Origin: Fimbriimonadaceae bacterium
Lineage (GTDB): Bacteria > Armatimonadota > Fimbriimonadia > Fimbriimonadales > Fimbriimonadaceae
Direction: 5' to 3'
DNA length: 8,895 bases
Assembly: GCA_020849075.1 (NCBI GenBank)
Contig: JADLGZ010000020.1
Coordinates: 1 to 8,895 of the forward strand
Positions 1 through 6,637 of this stretch are shown piece after piece. The position numbers and the translations under genes were made by a program. The notes under the pieces are model-generated. The model made no database searches, was not told the DNA's origin, and worked only from the letters and a program-made list of their open reading frames with translations. Positions within the stretch are counted from its first letter, which is position 1, and each line of letters starts with the position of its first letter.

Positions 1-545
1 GCCCCTTGCTCCCAATCCCAATTGTGGCCAGGCGCATGCACAGTACCCATCAAGCCATCGCCAATGAAGCAATTAGGCTCATTGAAGGTGAGCCAAGTCT
101 TGACGCGGTCCCCAAGTCGTGATTGCGCGGTAGCCGCAAAGCGACCGAAGCGGTCTGCAGTGCGGGGGTCATTCCAGCCACCGTCGTCTTCCGCCCAGAG
201 AGGAAAGTCCCAATGGAAGAGATTGACGATAGGCTCAATGCCAGCGGCCAAATAGCCATCAGTTAGGGCCTCGTAGAAGCTCCAATCGCCAACGGCGCCT
301 TCGGTAGGTTCTACTCGGGGCCAGCTCAATGAAAAGCGCGCACTGGTAAGGCCGAGGTCTTTCATTAGAGCCAGATCTTCGCGCCAGCGGTGATAGTGGT
401 CGCACCCTACATCAGCTCGGAAGCCGTCCGCTATTTTGTTGGGTTGCTCGCTGAAGCGGTCCCAGGTGGAGTCTCCCCTTCCCAAGCGGTGTCCCTCAAT
501 TTGGTGGGCGCTTGATCCAACACCCCAGAGGAAAGAATGGTTCAC
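1..545 (-). CDS. GH1 family beta-glycosidase (3' end beyond left edge)
   Basis: Retaining glycoside hydrolase family 1 enzyme, probably a beta-glucosidase-like protein that hydrolyses terminal beta-linked sugars; only the N-terminal 181 residues are in the window. Visible family landmarks: the FLWGVGSSAHQIEG entrance strand (residues 5-18, with glycone-binding Gln15), DHYHRWREDLALMKDLGL (49-66), the ARFSLSWPR strand (69-77), NLFHWDFP with His111 (108-115), and TFNEPN with the acid/base catalyst Glu156 (153-158). The nucleophile (TENG-type motif) would lie outside the window. The start is GTG at 545-543: an in-frame TGA lies at 551-549, and the next in-frame ATG would remove the conserved N-terminus. 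The GTG overlaps the stop of the upstream lipoprotein gene by four bases (GTGA), indicating translational coupling. No signal peptide is visible, so the enzyme is probably cytoplasmic. Family assignment is firm; substrate is not determined. Confidence 0.95.
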   Translation of the reverse strand, partial: MNHSFLWGVGSSAHQIEGHRLGRGDSTWDRFSEQPNKIADGFRADVGCDHYHRWREDLALMKDLGLTSARFSLSWPRVEPTEGAVGDWSFYEALTDGYLAAGIEPIVNLFHWDFPLWAEDDGGWNDPRTADRFGRFAATAQSRLGDRVKTWLTFNEPNCFIGDGLMGTVHAPGHNWDWEQG

Positions 546-1759
546 CTTTCAATCGTAAGATCGGGGGCTTCGTAGTCCTCACCGGTCTTACCACCATTGT
601 CTACAAAATCCGGACCTGGACTGTATAGTTTGAACACAGGCCCGTCGGCCTCGTAGCAGAACTCTCGGCCTGTAAAAGGGTCTTGCCGGAGCCCTTTCGC
701 ATAGGAGCTAAGGGACTTCGGGGCTTGCCCTTCAGCCTTGACGTGCGCGATAATTCGGCACTCAAGCACAAGGAGTCTTGTGCGGGCGAGGGTTTTTGCC
801 TCTTTGTTGAGTAAGGGGCGTAGCGATCGGAAGAAATGTTTACTGAAACGCTTCCACGGACGGGGTTGGCCCTCTGGATACTCCGGTACTTTGCGCGCTA
901 CAACCGGCTGCTCAGCCTGCTGCCTCGCCCACGCAACTTCTGTATCGGCCTCCTTGGCAAAGCCCTTGAAGTATTGGAGCTGCTGATCTGCGCTCTGCTG
1001 ATGGAGAGTGTTAAGATAGTCAACGGCCTCTCGGACCTCTAACCCCAAATTGGCTTGAAGTTCCGACAGGCTACCCTCCAAATAGGCGTCCTGCACGAGT
1101 TGAACGCCCGCTAGCATGACCTTGTGTTCCTTGGAGATGCATTCTTCCAAGCAATCGTCGCGGATCGCTTCCTCTTCGAGGAGAGAGGCGCACTCGTTCA
1201 GCGTTGTAGCAGGCAGTTGCCCCAAGTTGGGGGCCAATGCGATGCGCATATCATCTAGTAGCGACAGGCCAAGATCGGCTTCTGCGGCGCCCCCCGTCAT
1301 TAAGTCGGTGGCAAATTTGGTGATCTCACGAACCGTACTTGGAATCTCCTCATAGTTTTCATTCGTAAGATCACCCTCAAGACGCCAGATAAGCGCTCGT
1401 CCAAGTAAGCGCCAACCCGAATGGTTGGGGTTTTCGACAAATGGAATCATAGCGGGAGCTTCAAAACCGCCCCCCTTGCTGGTCGCTCGGTAAAGCTCGC
1501 CAAGTGCTGGGCGAAGGCGCACCAGAGAGGCTTGGCGTTGCCCTTCGGTAAAAGACACACGGCGCAGGCCTAGAGGATCGGCTTCGCGTGCCATGTTCGA
1601 CGCACGGACATAGCCTGAGTAAGCATCATTGGAGTCCTTCGACGAAGTCACGGCATCCTGCGTGAACCACCGGACAAATGCGGCAGGGTGGGGCTTGCTG
1701 CATCCTGCACCAAGGGTCGCCGCCAAAACCAAAACTGAGAGCCGTACCTTCCTTAGCAT
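542..1759 (-). CDS. Putative lipoprotein with pseudopilin (GspG)-like C-terminal tail
   Basis: A 405-residue protein of unknown function. The N-terminus (MLRKVRLSVLVLAATLGAGC) is a lipoprotein-type signal peptide: basic residues, a hydrophobic core, and Cys20 as the likely lipidated residue. The lipobox is slightly off consensus, with Gly at -3 and Leu at -4. The middle (about 40-320) is predicted largely helical and charged, with an acidic Cys-containing stretch around LEEEAIRDDCLEEC. The C-terminus (359-402) has the pattern QDPFTG...Y...LYSPGPDFVDNGG...D-L, resembling the calcium-loop end of major pseudopilins (DPwG...S-G-D-...GG...D-I), but there is no prepilin helix at the N-terminus. The start at 1759 is chosen because it gives the signal peptide; the open frame continues to 1861 but would overlap the divergent gene. 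The stop overlaps the GTG of the GH1 gene. Likely an envelope-anchored protein; no function can be assigned. Confidence 0.8.
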   Translation of the reverse strand: MLRKVRLSVLVLAATLGAGCSKPHPAAFVRWFTQDAVTSSKDSNDAYSGYVRASNMAREADPLGLRRVSFTEGQRQASLVRLRPALGELYRATSKGGGFEAPAMIPFVENPNHSGWRLLGRALIWRLEGDLTNENYEEIPSTVREITKFATDLMTGGAAEADLGLSLLDDMRIALAPNLGQLPATTLNECASLLEEEAIRDDCLEECISKEHKVMLAGVQLVQDAYLEGSLSELQANLGLEVREAVDYLNTLHQQSADQQLQYFKGFAKEADTEVAWARQQAEQPVVARKVPEYPEGQPRPWKRFSKHFFRSLRPLLNKEAKTLARTRLLVLECRIIAHVKAEGQAPKSLSSYAKGLRQDPFTGREFCYEADGPVFKLYSPGPDFVDNGGKTGEDYEAPDLTIER

Positions 1760-1801
1760 GGGCTTACTTACTATCCTACCGCAAAGGTACGCTTCATAAG
1801 C
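1760..1801. promoter_or_regulatory. 42-base divergent intergenic region
   Basis: This gap separates the start codons of the divergent lipoprotein (minus) and nucleotidylyltransferase (plus). Both promoters must lie here or reach into the opposing coding sequences. A TACTAT at 1769-1774 could be a plus-strand -10 element 27 bases before the GTG at 1802, and TATGAA (1798-1793) a minus-strand one, but neither has a convincing -35 box. Ribosome binding sites are weak: AAAGG at 1783-1787 for the plus gene and AGGA (minus strand, about 14 bases from the ATG) for the minus gene. The regulatory role rests on geometry, not on recognised motifs. Confidence 0.35.
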
Positions 1802-2743
1802 GTGAAAGGAGTCATTCTTGCCGCCGGAAAGGGCACCCGCCTCTACCCGGTCACCCGTCATATCGCGAAGCCCCTGCTACCAATCGCCGGGCGCCTCACC
1901 CTTGACTACGCCTTTGAACAACTCAAGGGAATGGGCATCCATGACGTTTGCGTGGTCGTCGGAGAGAATGAATCCGCTATCTCCGAGGCTCTCGGCGATG
2001 GGCGCGAGTTCGGAGTGAACCTAAGCTACGTTCGGCAGACCGACCCGCACGGCTTAGCCCATGCGGTGGGATTTGCGAAGGATTTTGTAGCGGGAGATGA
2101 CTTCGTTTTGTACCTAGGGGATGCAGTCTACGACCGATCGTTGGCACCTTTTGCGACAAAGTTTTCTGAGTCAGGTTGCGCAAACCTAAATCTCGTAATG
2201 TGGGTTGACGACCCGCGCCGGTTTGGAGTGGCTAATTTGGAAGAAGATCGTATTATCAAGCTCGTTGAAAAACCGCAGGAGCCTGAATCTAACTATGCGA
2301 TGGCGGGGATGTACATCTTTGGCCCACAGATTTGGGATGTTCTCCCTGATCTAAAGCCGAGTGCTCGCGGCGAGTATGAGATTACGGATGCGATCCAGAT
2401 GCTCATTGATCGGGGTGAGGACGTCCGAGCCGGCATCTATGAGGGTAATTGGTTTGATACAGGCACCCTGGATTCTTACCTGGAGACTAGCTCGTTCTTG
2501 TTGGGGTCTCAGAGCATGGTTGGGCATGAAGTTGAGCTTCGAGCGCCGGTGGGTACAAGCGCGGTTATCGGGGACAACGCGATCGTCAAGGCGTCACTCA
2601 TTGAGGATTCGGCCGTGTTGCCGGGAGCAGATGTTGAGGTGACGGGGACGATCCGGCACTGTATTCTGGCGGGACGGGTACGCCATGAAGGCGACCTGGA
2701 AAACACAATTTGCTGGGGTGACGAGCGGAGCCAAACAAACTAG
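1802..2743 (+). CDS. Sugar-1-phosphate nucleotidylyltransferase (RmlA-like) with beta-helix tail
   Basis: Cytoplasmic enzyme that transfers a nucleotidyl group from NTP to a sugar-1-phosphate, giving an NDP-sugar for glycan or exopolysaccharide synthesis; 313 residues. Visible: the nucleotide-binding signature LAAGKGTRLYPVT (6-18), Lys23 in AKPLLPI, GLAHAV (84-89), the metal-binding Asp107 in LGD, EKP (156-158), AGMYIF (168-173), GEYEITDAI (190-198) and WFDTGT (217-222). Residues from about 250 to 305 show hexapeptide-like spacing of small hydrophobics (VIGDNA, IVKAS, LIEDS, AVLPGA), indicating a left-handed beta-helix end. This resembles the long-form glucose-1-phosphate thymidylyltransferases, though UTP-glucose type specificity cannot be excluded. 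The GTG start is fixed by the family's conserved VKGVILAAG N-terminus. The motif after LGD reads AVYD where an Asn is usual. Monocistronic: it ends at a strong terminator. Confidence 0.9.
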   Translation: MKGVILAAGKGTRLYPVTRHIAKPLLPIAGRLTLDYAFEQLKGMGIHDVCVVVGENESAISEALGDGREFGVNLSYVRQTDPHGLAHAVGFAKDFVAGDDFVLYLGDAVYDRSLAPFATKFSESGCANLNLVMWVDDPRRFGVANLEEDRIIKLVEKPQEPESNYAMAGMYIFGPQIWDVLPDLKPSARGEYEITDAIQMLIDRGEDVRAGIYEGNWFDTGTLDSYLETSSFLLGSQSMVGHEVELRAPVGTSAVIGDNAIVKASLIEDSAVLPGADVEVTGTIRHCILAGRVRHEGDLENTICWGDERSQTN

Positions 2744-2772
2744 GGCCGCTCAATCCCTTGAGCGGCCCTTCT
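2742..2772. terminator. Bidirectional intrinsic terminator
   Basis: A perfect 12-bp inverted repeat: AGGGCCGCTCAA (2742-2753), a four-base TCCC loop, then TTGAGCGGCCCT (2758-2769). The left arm begins inside the TAG stop (2741-2743) of the nucleotidylyltransferase gene. On the plus strand it is followed by a short TTCT; on the minus strand the stem is followed by AGTTTGTTTGG, a better T-rich tail. It lies between convergent genes and most likely stops transcription from both. Confidence 0.85.
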
Positions 2773-2785
2773 GGTCGGGCGAACT

Positions 2786-2935
2786 TTACTCGGTGCCGTC
2801 GGCAGTCTTATTGTTAGGACCTGCATCGCCGGAGGTTGTGTTTGCGCCGGGAGCTTCTTCTCCAGCAGGGGCACAACCAGCAAGTACCGTCGCAAAGGCT
2901 ATGGTGAGCAGGGAAAAGATAAAGAGTTTCTTCAT
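2786..2935 (-). CDS. Small lipoprotein, 49 aa
   Basis: Unrecognised small lipoprotein. MKKLFIFSLLTIAFATVLAGC is a textbook type II signal peptide: two lysines, a hydrophobic core, and lipobox L18-A19-G20-C21. The mature part is only about 29 residues, rich in Ala, Gly, Pro, Asn, Thr and acidic residues with no predicted fold (APAGEEAPGANTTSGD...), so it is probably a flexible, surface- or periplasm-tethered peptide. The ATG at 2935 is selected because AGGAGG lies nine bases upstream and the signal peptide starts there; a longer reading frame to 2971 adds 12 unlikely residues. It converges on the nucleotidylyltransferase gene and shares its terminator. It is divergent from the protease/ABC operon, but a functional link is not shown. 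Confidence 0.8.
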   Translation of the reverse strand: MKKLFIFSLLTIAFATVLAGCAPAGEEAPGANTTSGDAGPNNKTADGTE

Positions 2936-2944
2936 ACGTATTAT

Positions 2945-2950
2945 CCTCCT
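2945..2950 (-). promoter_or_regulatory. Perfect AGGAGG ribosome binding site
   Basis: On the minus strand AGGAGG ends nine bases before the ATG of the small lipoprotein. It is the strongest Shine-Dalgarno sequence in the window, decides the start of that gene, and suggests efficient translation. Confidence 0.85.
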
Positions 2951-3091
2951 AACGTGTAGCCAGACGGCCACAACGCGAAGCCATGTAGCAAGGCACTGGC
3001 CCTCGCGGGCTACGCGTAATCTATTAACGATTGCGATGGGTCATTTGTTGCATCCTGAATCCCGGGCGAGTTCAAGATCGTATGCACTACC
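2951..3091. other. Divergent intergenic region before the protease/ABC operon
   Basis: About 140 bases between the small lipoprotein and the plus-strand operon; promoters for both should be here. I see no convincing -35/-10 pair. Short inverted matches exist: GTAGC at 2985-2989 with GCTAC at 3009-3013, and ACGCG at 2973-2977 with CGCGT at 3013-3017. They form only an imperfect stem with bulges. No tRNA, riboswitch or small ORF with a good ribosome binding site was recognised. Confidence 0.4.
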
Positions 3092-3772
3092 GTGCCGGGC
3101 AATCGGAAAATGGAGGTTGGGACCTTGGTTGCGGTCAGCTTATTGGCTTTCGCAATATGGGTCTTACCCATCACACGGCCGCTTGGTCTACCGCTCCTCT
3201 TTCTAAATACACACATCCACGAGCTATGCCACGCAATTTCTGCTTTGGCGACCAGTGGGAAAGTTGCCTACATTGTCGTTTATAGCAATGGGAGCGGGGT
3301 CACGCCGGTTGCCGGCGGTAACTTACCATTGTTGGCGATGTCGGGGTACGTCGGCTCGGCTCTGGTAGGCGGACTCTTGATCGGTGCGAGCCGGAGGTCA
3401 GACACCGCCCGTAAGGCGATGTGGGTCCTGACCACTGGCTTGGCCATCTCGATGGTTCTCTTTGTGCGCGGAGAGTTACTGGGCTGGTTTGCCGGAATTT
3501 TCTGGGTCATCGTATGCGGCGCTGCAGCTTGGAAATTGGGCACCGAAGCCATCCGGTTGTTTACGGCCTTTATTGGTGTCCAGCAGTGTTTAACTTCGGT
3601 CCATGCACTCCTGGTTCTGTACCGGATCTCCGCAGGTACGGAGATGCAGAGCGATGCCCAATTGATGCAGCAAGCTACGCATATTCCCTCTGTTGTATGG
3701 GCGATTATCTGGATGTTCCTAAGCGCCCTCTGCATGGGGTGGGGCGTGCGCCAAGCTTTGAGAACTCGCTAA
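3092..3772 (+). CDS. Integral-membrane M50B-like zinc metalloprotease
   Basis: A 226-residue multi-pass membrane protein resembling the M50B-like peptidase family (site-2-protease-related; PF13398 type). His43-Glu44-Leu-Cys-His47 (HELCH) is the HExxH zinc motif, located just after the first hydrophobic segment (about 11-28). The following VVYSNGSGVTPVAGG (62-76) and LAMSGYVGSALVGGLL (81-96) match the GSG...GG and Gly-rich membrane region of this family. SDAQLM with Asp187, followed by HIPSVVWAIIW, fits the position of the third zinc ligand. Further hydrophobic segments lie at about 111-125, 131-147, 153-178 and 200-217. The start is uncertain: GTG at 3092 or ATG at 3110 (loses six residues), neither with a clear Shine-Dalgarno sequence. 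It is the first gene of a five-gene operon and is 11 bases from the first ABC ATPase. Whether it cleaves a peptide exported by the ABC genes, or acts as a regulated intramembrane protease, is not known. Confidence 0.82.
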   Translation: MPGNRKMEVGTLVAVSLLAFAIWVLPITRPLGLPLLFLNTHIHELCHAISALATSGKVAYIVVYSNGSGVTPVAGGNLPLLAMSGYVGSALVGGLLIGASRRSDTARKAMWVLTTGLAISMVLFVRGELLGWFAGIFWVIVCGAAAWKLGTEAIRLFTAFIGVQQCLTSVHALLVLYRISAGTEMQSDAQLMQQATHIPSVVWAIIWMFLSALCMGWGVRQALRTR

Positions 3773-3783
3773 GATTCAGACTC

Positions 3784-4716
3784 ATGATTGCACCTCCGCT
3801 AGAAGCCATTGCCTCGGTCGTCAACTTGACGGTGCGTTATGGGCGCTTCACAGCCTTACAGGATTTTAGCGTGCAGGTGCCGAAAGGTTGCGTCGGGCTA
3901 CTTGGACCCAATGGTGCTGGAAAGACTACGCTGATCAAGACACTGCTAGGGTTTGTTACCCCAACTGCCGGGACTGCCACGATCCTAGGCCACAGCGTTC
4001 AAAAGGAAGGGGCTAAGGTGCGCCAGAGGGTGGGCTTGATGCCGGAGCAGGACTGCCACTTGCCCGGCATGAGCGCAATTGAGTTCGTCGCGTACGCGGG
4101 AGAATTGGCGGGGATGCCCCAGGCTCAGGCACTAAGACGGGCCCATGAGGTCTTGGAGTATTCCGGGCTTGGCGAATCGCGGTATCGCAAAGTTGAAACT
4201 TTCTCAACGGGAATGAAGCAAAGGATCAAGCTGGCACAGGCTCTCGTTCATGGCCCCAAGCTACTGCTCTTGGATGAGCCAACCAATGGCCTTGATCCTC
4301 GAGGAAGGGAGGAGATGCTTAAGCTGATCCGAGACATCAGTCTCCACAAGGACGTGAATGTCATCGTCAGCAGCCACATATTGCGCGATATTGAGAAGAC
4401 CTGCGAATCCGTGATCGTGGTGGTCAAGGGTCAGCTAAAGATGCAGGGCTCGATCCGTGACTTGACAAGAATCCAGGGGCACCCGGTTGATGTTGAGCTC
4501 AAGGAGCCCAGCCCGACTTGGCAAGAGGCCATTGTGCGCCGGGGCATAACCATTGTGAGCGCCGAAAGAAACAAGGCTCGCCTCCAGCACGAAGCACCAA
4601 CCGAAGTCACGACGAAGATGATTTTCGAAGCTGCCCGAGAGGTCGGTGCGGAGGTCCGCGGCTTGAGCGTGGCGACAAAGAGCTTAGAAGAAGCCTTTTT
4701 GGAGGTTGTGCACTAG
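3784..4716 (+). CDS. ABC-2 type transporter ATP-binding protein (first pair)
   Basis: A 310-residue ATPase that powers a membrane transporter from the cytoplasmic face. Visible: Walker A GPNGAGKTT (41-49), PEQD at the Q-loop (87-90), signature FSTGMKQRIKLAQ (140-152, a variant of LSGGQ), Walker B LLLLDEPTNGLD (160-171) and the switch His198 in SSHIL. Residues from about 225 form the C-terminal extension usual in drug/lipid/peptide-type ABC-2 ATPases, ending LEEAFLEVVH. The ATG at 3784 is preferred because the ABC fold begins right after it (VVNLTVRYGRF); the frame is open far upstream but overlaps the protease gene. No clear Shine-Dalgarno sequence is seen, so reinitiation after the protease stop 11 bases upstream is possible. 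Its partner is the downstream permease, which begins at its last base. Substrate unknown. Confidence 0.93.
   Translation: MIAPPLEAIASVVNLTVRYGRFTALQDFSVQVPKGCVGLLGPNGAGKTTLIKTLLGFVTPTAGTATILGHSVQKEGAKVRQRVGLMPEQDCHLPGMSAIEFVAYAGELAGMPQAQALRRAHEVLEYSGLGESRYRKVETFSTGMKQRIKLAQALVHGPKLLLLDEPTNGLDPRGREEMLKLIRDISLHKDVNVIVSSHILRDIEKTCESVIVVVKGQLKMQGSIRDLTRIQGHPVDVELKEPSPTWQEAIVRRGITIVSAERNKARLQHEAPTEVTTKMIFEAAREVGAEVRGLSVATKSLEEAFLEVVH
4701..4705 (+). promoter_or_regulatory. GGAGG ribosome binding site inside the preceding gene
   Basis: GGAGG lies 10 bases before GTG 4716 and within the end of the first ATPase gene. It supports GTG as the start of the first permease rather than an upstream in-frame start at 4518, which would overlap the ATPase by 199 bases. 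Confidence 0.7.
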
Positions 4717-5726
4717 TGGCATCTCCAATTGCTGACCTAAGTTATCGGTCTTATGACGGGCCCCTGAATCCGCCGAGCGCTCGATGGTGGGTCATCGCTA
4801 AAGTTCATACCCTCAAGGCTTTCCGCAACCGTTTCTATTGGCTGTTTGTGGGGCTATCAGGTTGGTACTACTTGGTGATCCTCACCGTGATCTTTATCAT
4901 GCAGATGGTATCGTCCAACGCTACCGATCTAGCCAGTGGCGCGGGAGTGACTGGGTCAAGTGAGATTGTTCGGCAGATTCAGTTCATTGATCGCTTCCTT
5001 TGGAAGAACCAATTTCTGCACGGTTTTAGCTTCGGCCAGCTGACCTACCTCATTATTGCGCTTCTCGTTGGGGCCGGAGCGGTAGCCAACGACAACCGGG
5101 CGAATGCGCTGTTGGTCTACTTGAGTAAGCCGTGTACCAAGTGGGATTACGTCGTAGGCAAGTTTTTCGGCGTGTGGATCCCGCTGGTCACCGCGATGGC
5201 TGTGCCGTCCTTGGTGTTTTTCCTGTACGGCATGATGAGTTACCGGCAGCACGGTTTCGCGCTTTATGCGGGGGCTTTTCCCGCGGTTCTTGGTGCGATG
5301 GCAATGGCGGCGGCTCTTCACACATCTATCCTTTTGGGCATAAGTTCCCTGATGAAGCAAGGCCGGATAGCAGGCATCTTATACGGCGCGCTGTACATGA
5401 TCACCAACATCTTCACGGTGATGATTCTCGTGTTCTGGCTCCAGCCCGTGCCTGATGCAAGAAGGGACCTCGGATCATCGGTAGTCGTGGATCGGAATCC
5501 GCTCTTGCAGCCCGCTTTCTATTCGTCAATTGATGGGCTCAACATCGGGATGGCGAAGTCATTGCTCAACGTTGATGGCGGGAATGCGTTTGGAATGCCG
5601 CCGGATCCGCTTACAGTCGTTCCAGCACCGAATGGATTTGCCGTGTTTTGGATCATGAGCGCAATCTGCGCATTTTGGCTATACATTTTCTGGCGGCGTG
5701 TTCGGGCCGTGGAGGTGGTCAATTGA
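4716..5726 (+). CDS. ABC-2 type transporter permease (first pair)
   Basis: A 336-residue membrane protein forming the translocation path of an ABC transporter with the preceding ATPase. After a soluble 40-residue N-terminus there are about six hydrophobic segments: 41-63, 107-124, 152-174, 184-211, 219-241 and 308-326. The loop after the second segment, NDNRANALLVYLSKPCTKWDYVVGKF (split over 125-150), follows the ABC-2 pattern of an acidic residue, then L-x-x-Pro and a GK(F/L) before the next helix. A large extracytoplasmic loop lies at about 242-307. The start is GTG at 4716-4718, sharing its G with the TAG stop of the ATPase (TAGTG), with GGAGG upstream. It overlaps the next gene by four bases. 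Substrate not recognisable. Confidence 0.85.
   Translation: MASPIADLSYRSYDGPLNPPSARWWVIAKVHTLKAFRNRFYWLFVGLSGWYYLVILTVIFIMQMVSSNATDLASGAGVTGSSEIVRQIQFIDRFLWKNQFLHGFSFGQLTYLIIALLVGAGAVANDNRANALLVYLSKPCTKWDYVVGKFFGVWIPLVTAMAVPSLVFFLYGMMSYRQHGFALYAGAFPAVLGAMAMAAALHTSILLGISSLMKQGRIAGILYGALYMITNIFTVMILVFWLQPVPDARRDLGSSVVVDRNPLLQPAFYSSIDGLNIGMAKSLLNVDGGNAFGMPPDPLTVVPAPNGFAVFWIMSAICAFWLYIFWRRVRAVEVVN
5711..5715 (+). promoter_or_regulatory. GGAGG ribosome binding site for the TTG-started ATPase
   Basis: GGAGG with seven bases to TTG at 5723. It supports the rare TTG start of the second ATPase over the ATG at 5648, which would give 25 non-homologous residues and a 79-base overlap. Confidence 0.75.
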
Positions 5727-6637
5727 TTGAGCTGGATCATGTGAGTCGTTGGTTTGGTCTGGTCATCGGATTGAACGATGTGTCGGCCCACATCGGCCCC
5801 GGGATCACGGCCCTATTGGGGCAAAACGGTGCGGGCAAGACAACGATGATCCGCATGATCACCGGACAGATTCGTCCCACAACGGGCCGAATCAAGATCT
5901 TTGACGAGGAGCCTTTTGCCAACCCAAATGTGTTTCGGCGTCTTGGCTATTGCCCAGAGATTGATCAATTCTATGAATGGATGACCGGCAGGGCCTTTGT
6001 TCAGCATATGGCTCGCTTAAGTGGTTTTGGAAAAGAAGAAGCTCAAGAACGTGCCCAGCGAATGCTCCAAATCGTCGGTATGGAAGATCGTTGCGACAAG
6101 AAGATCGCGGGCTACTCAAAGGGGATGCGACAACGAATCAAGTTGGCGCAAGCGATGCTTCACGATCCAAGCATCATACTGCTGGATGAGCCCTTGAACG
6201 GCCTTGACCCCGTTGGACGCCATGAGTTTATGCAAGTGGTTGCAGGCCTAGCGGATCGAGGGAAATGCATCATTATCTCCAGCCATATCCTATCGGAAGT
6301 GGAGCAACTCACCCAAAGTATCTTCCTGCTCCACCGAGGGCGACTTTTGGCCACGGGAGATCTGACGACGATCCGTAGTTTGATTGATAAGCACCCCCAC
6401 CGAATTCGGATTGAGACCCCAGAGCCGCAGCGGGTAGCTTCCCTGATGCTCACTTTGGATAATGTCCTGAGTCTTGATCTTGATCGCGATGGTGCGGTGG
6501 ACCTAGAGGTCAAGAATGCCGAATCTTTCTATCCAGCGGTCGCTGACCTAGTCCTTCAGCATGATCTGAAGATTTATGGACTTGCGAGCCCCGACAACAA
6601 CTTGGAGTCGGTGTTCCAATATCTGGTGGGAGCCTAA
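5723..6637 (+). CDS. ABC-2 type transporter ATP-binding protein (second pair)
   Basis: A 304-residue ABC ATPase. Visible: Walker A GQNGAGKTT (33-41), PEID at the Q-loop (78-81), signature YSKGMRQRIKLAQA (131-144), Walker B IILLDEPLNGLD (151-162), and switch His188 in SSHIL. A C-terminal domain begins at about 215 and ends LESVFQYLVGA. It shares the QRIKLAQA and SSHIL wording with the first ATPase but diverges elsewhere, so the two are not a recent duplication. The chosen start is TTG at 5723-5725, because LIELDHVSRWFG is the expected first strand of the domain and GGAGG lies seven bases upstream. TTGA overlaps the stop of the upstream permease by four bases, and the last base is shared with the next start (TAATG). 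Partner of the permease that follows. Confidence 0.92.
   Translation: MIELDHVSRWFGLVIGLNDVSAHIGPGITALLGQNGAGKTTMIRMITGQIRPTTGRIKIFDEEPFANPNVFRRLGYCPEIDQFYEWMTGRAFVQHMARLSGFGKEEAQERAQRMLQIVGMEDRCDKKIAGYSKGMRQRIKLAQAMLHDPSIILLDEPLNGLDPVGRHEFMQVVAGLADRGKCIIISSHILSEVEQLTQSIFLLHRGRLLATGDLTTIRSLIDKHPHRIRIETPEPQRVASLMLTLDNVLSLDLDRDGAVDLEVKNAESFYPAVADLVLQHDLKIYGLASPDNNLESVFQYLVGA

Noticed and set aside
1760..1861. Longer N-terminus of the lipoprotein starting at 1861
   Set aside because: It adds 34 residues in front of an obvious signal peptide and overlaps the well-supported start of the divergent nucleotidylyltransferase.
2973..3017. Possible structured RNA or tRNA from the GTAGC/GCTAC and ACGCG/CGCGT inverted matches
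   Set aside because: Arms are short and offset by a seven-base bulge, with no cloverleaf, T-loop sequence or terminator tail.
2685..3206. 173-codon plus-strand open frame
   Set aside because: It crosses the end of one gene, the terminator and the antisense of the small lipoprotein; no family motifs or ribosome binding site.
3280..3735. 151-codon minus-strand open frame
   Set aside because: Antisense to the M50B-like protease, whose catalytic motif and hydrophobic pattern establish the plus strand as coding.
3421..3783. Upstream extension of the first ABC ATPase
   Set aside because: The added sequence lies out of frame inside the protease gene and has no ABC similarity; the domain begins just after ATG 3784.
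5648..5722. ATG start for the second ABC ATPase
   Set aside because: It would overlap the permease by 79 bases and add 25 residues before the first domain strand, while TTG 5723 has a well-placed GGAGG.
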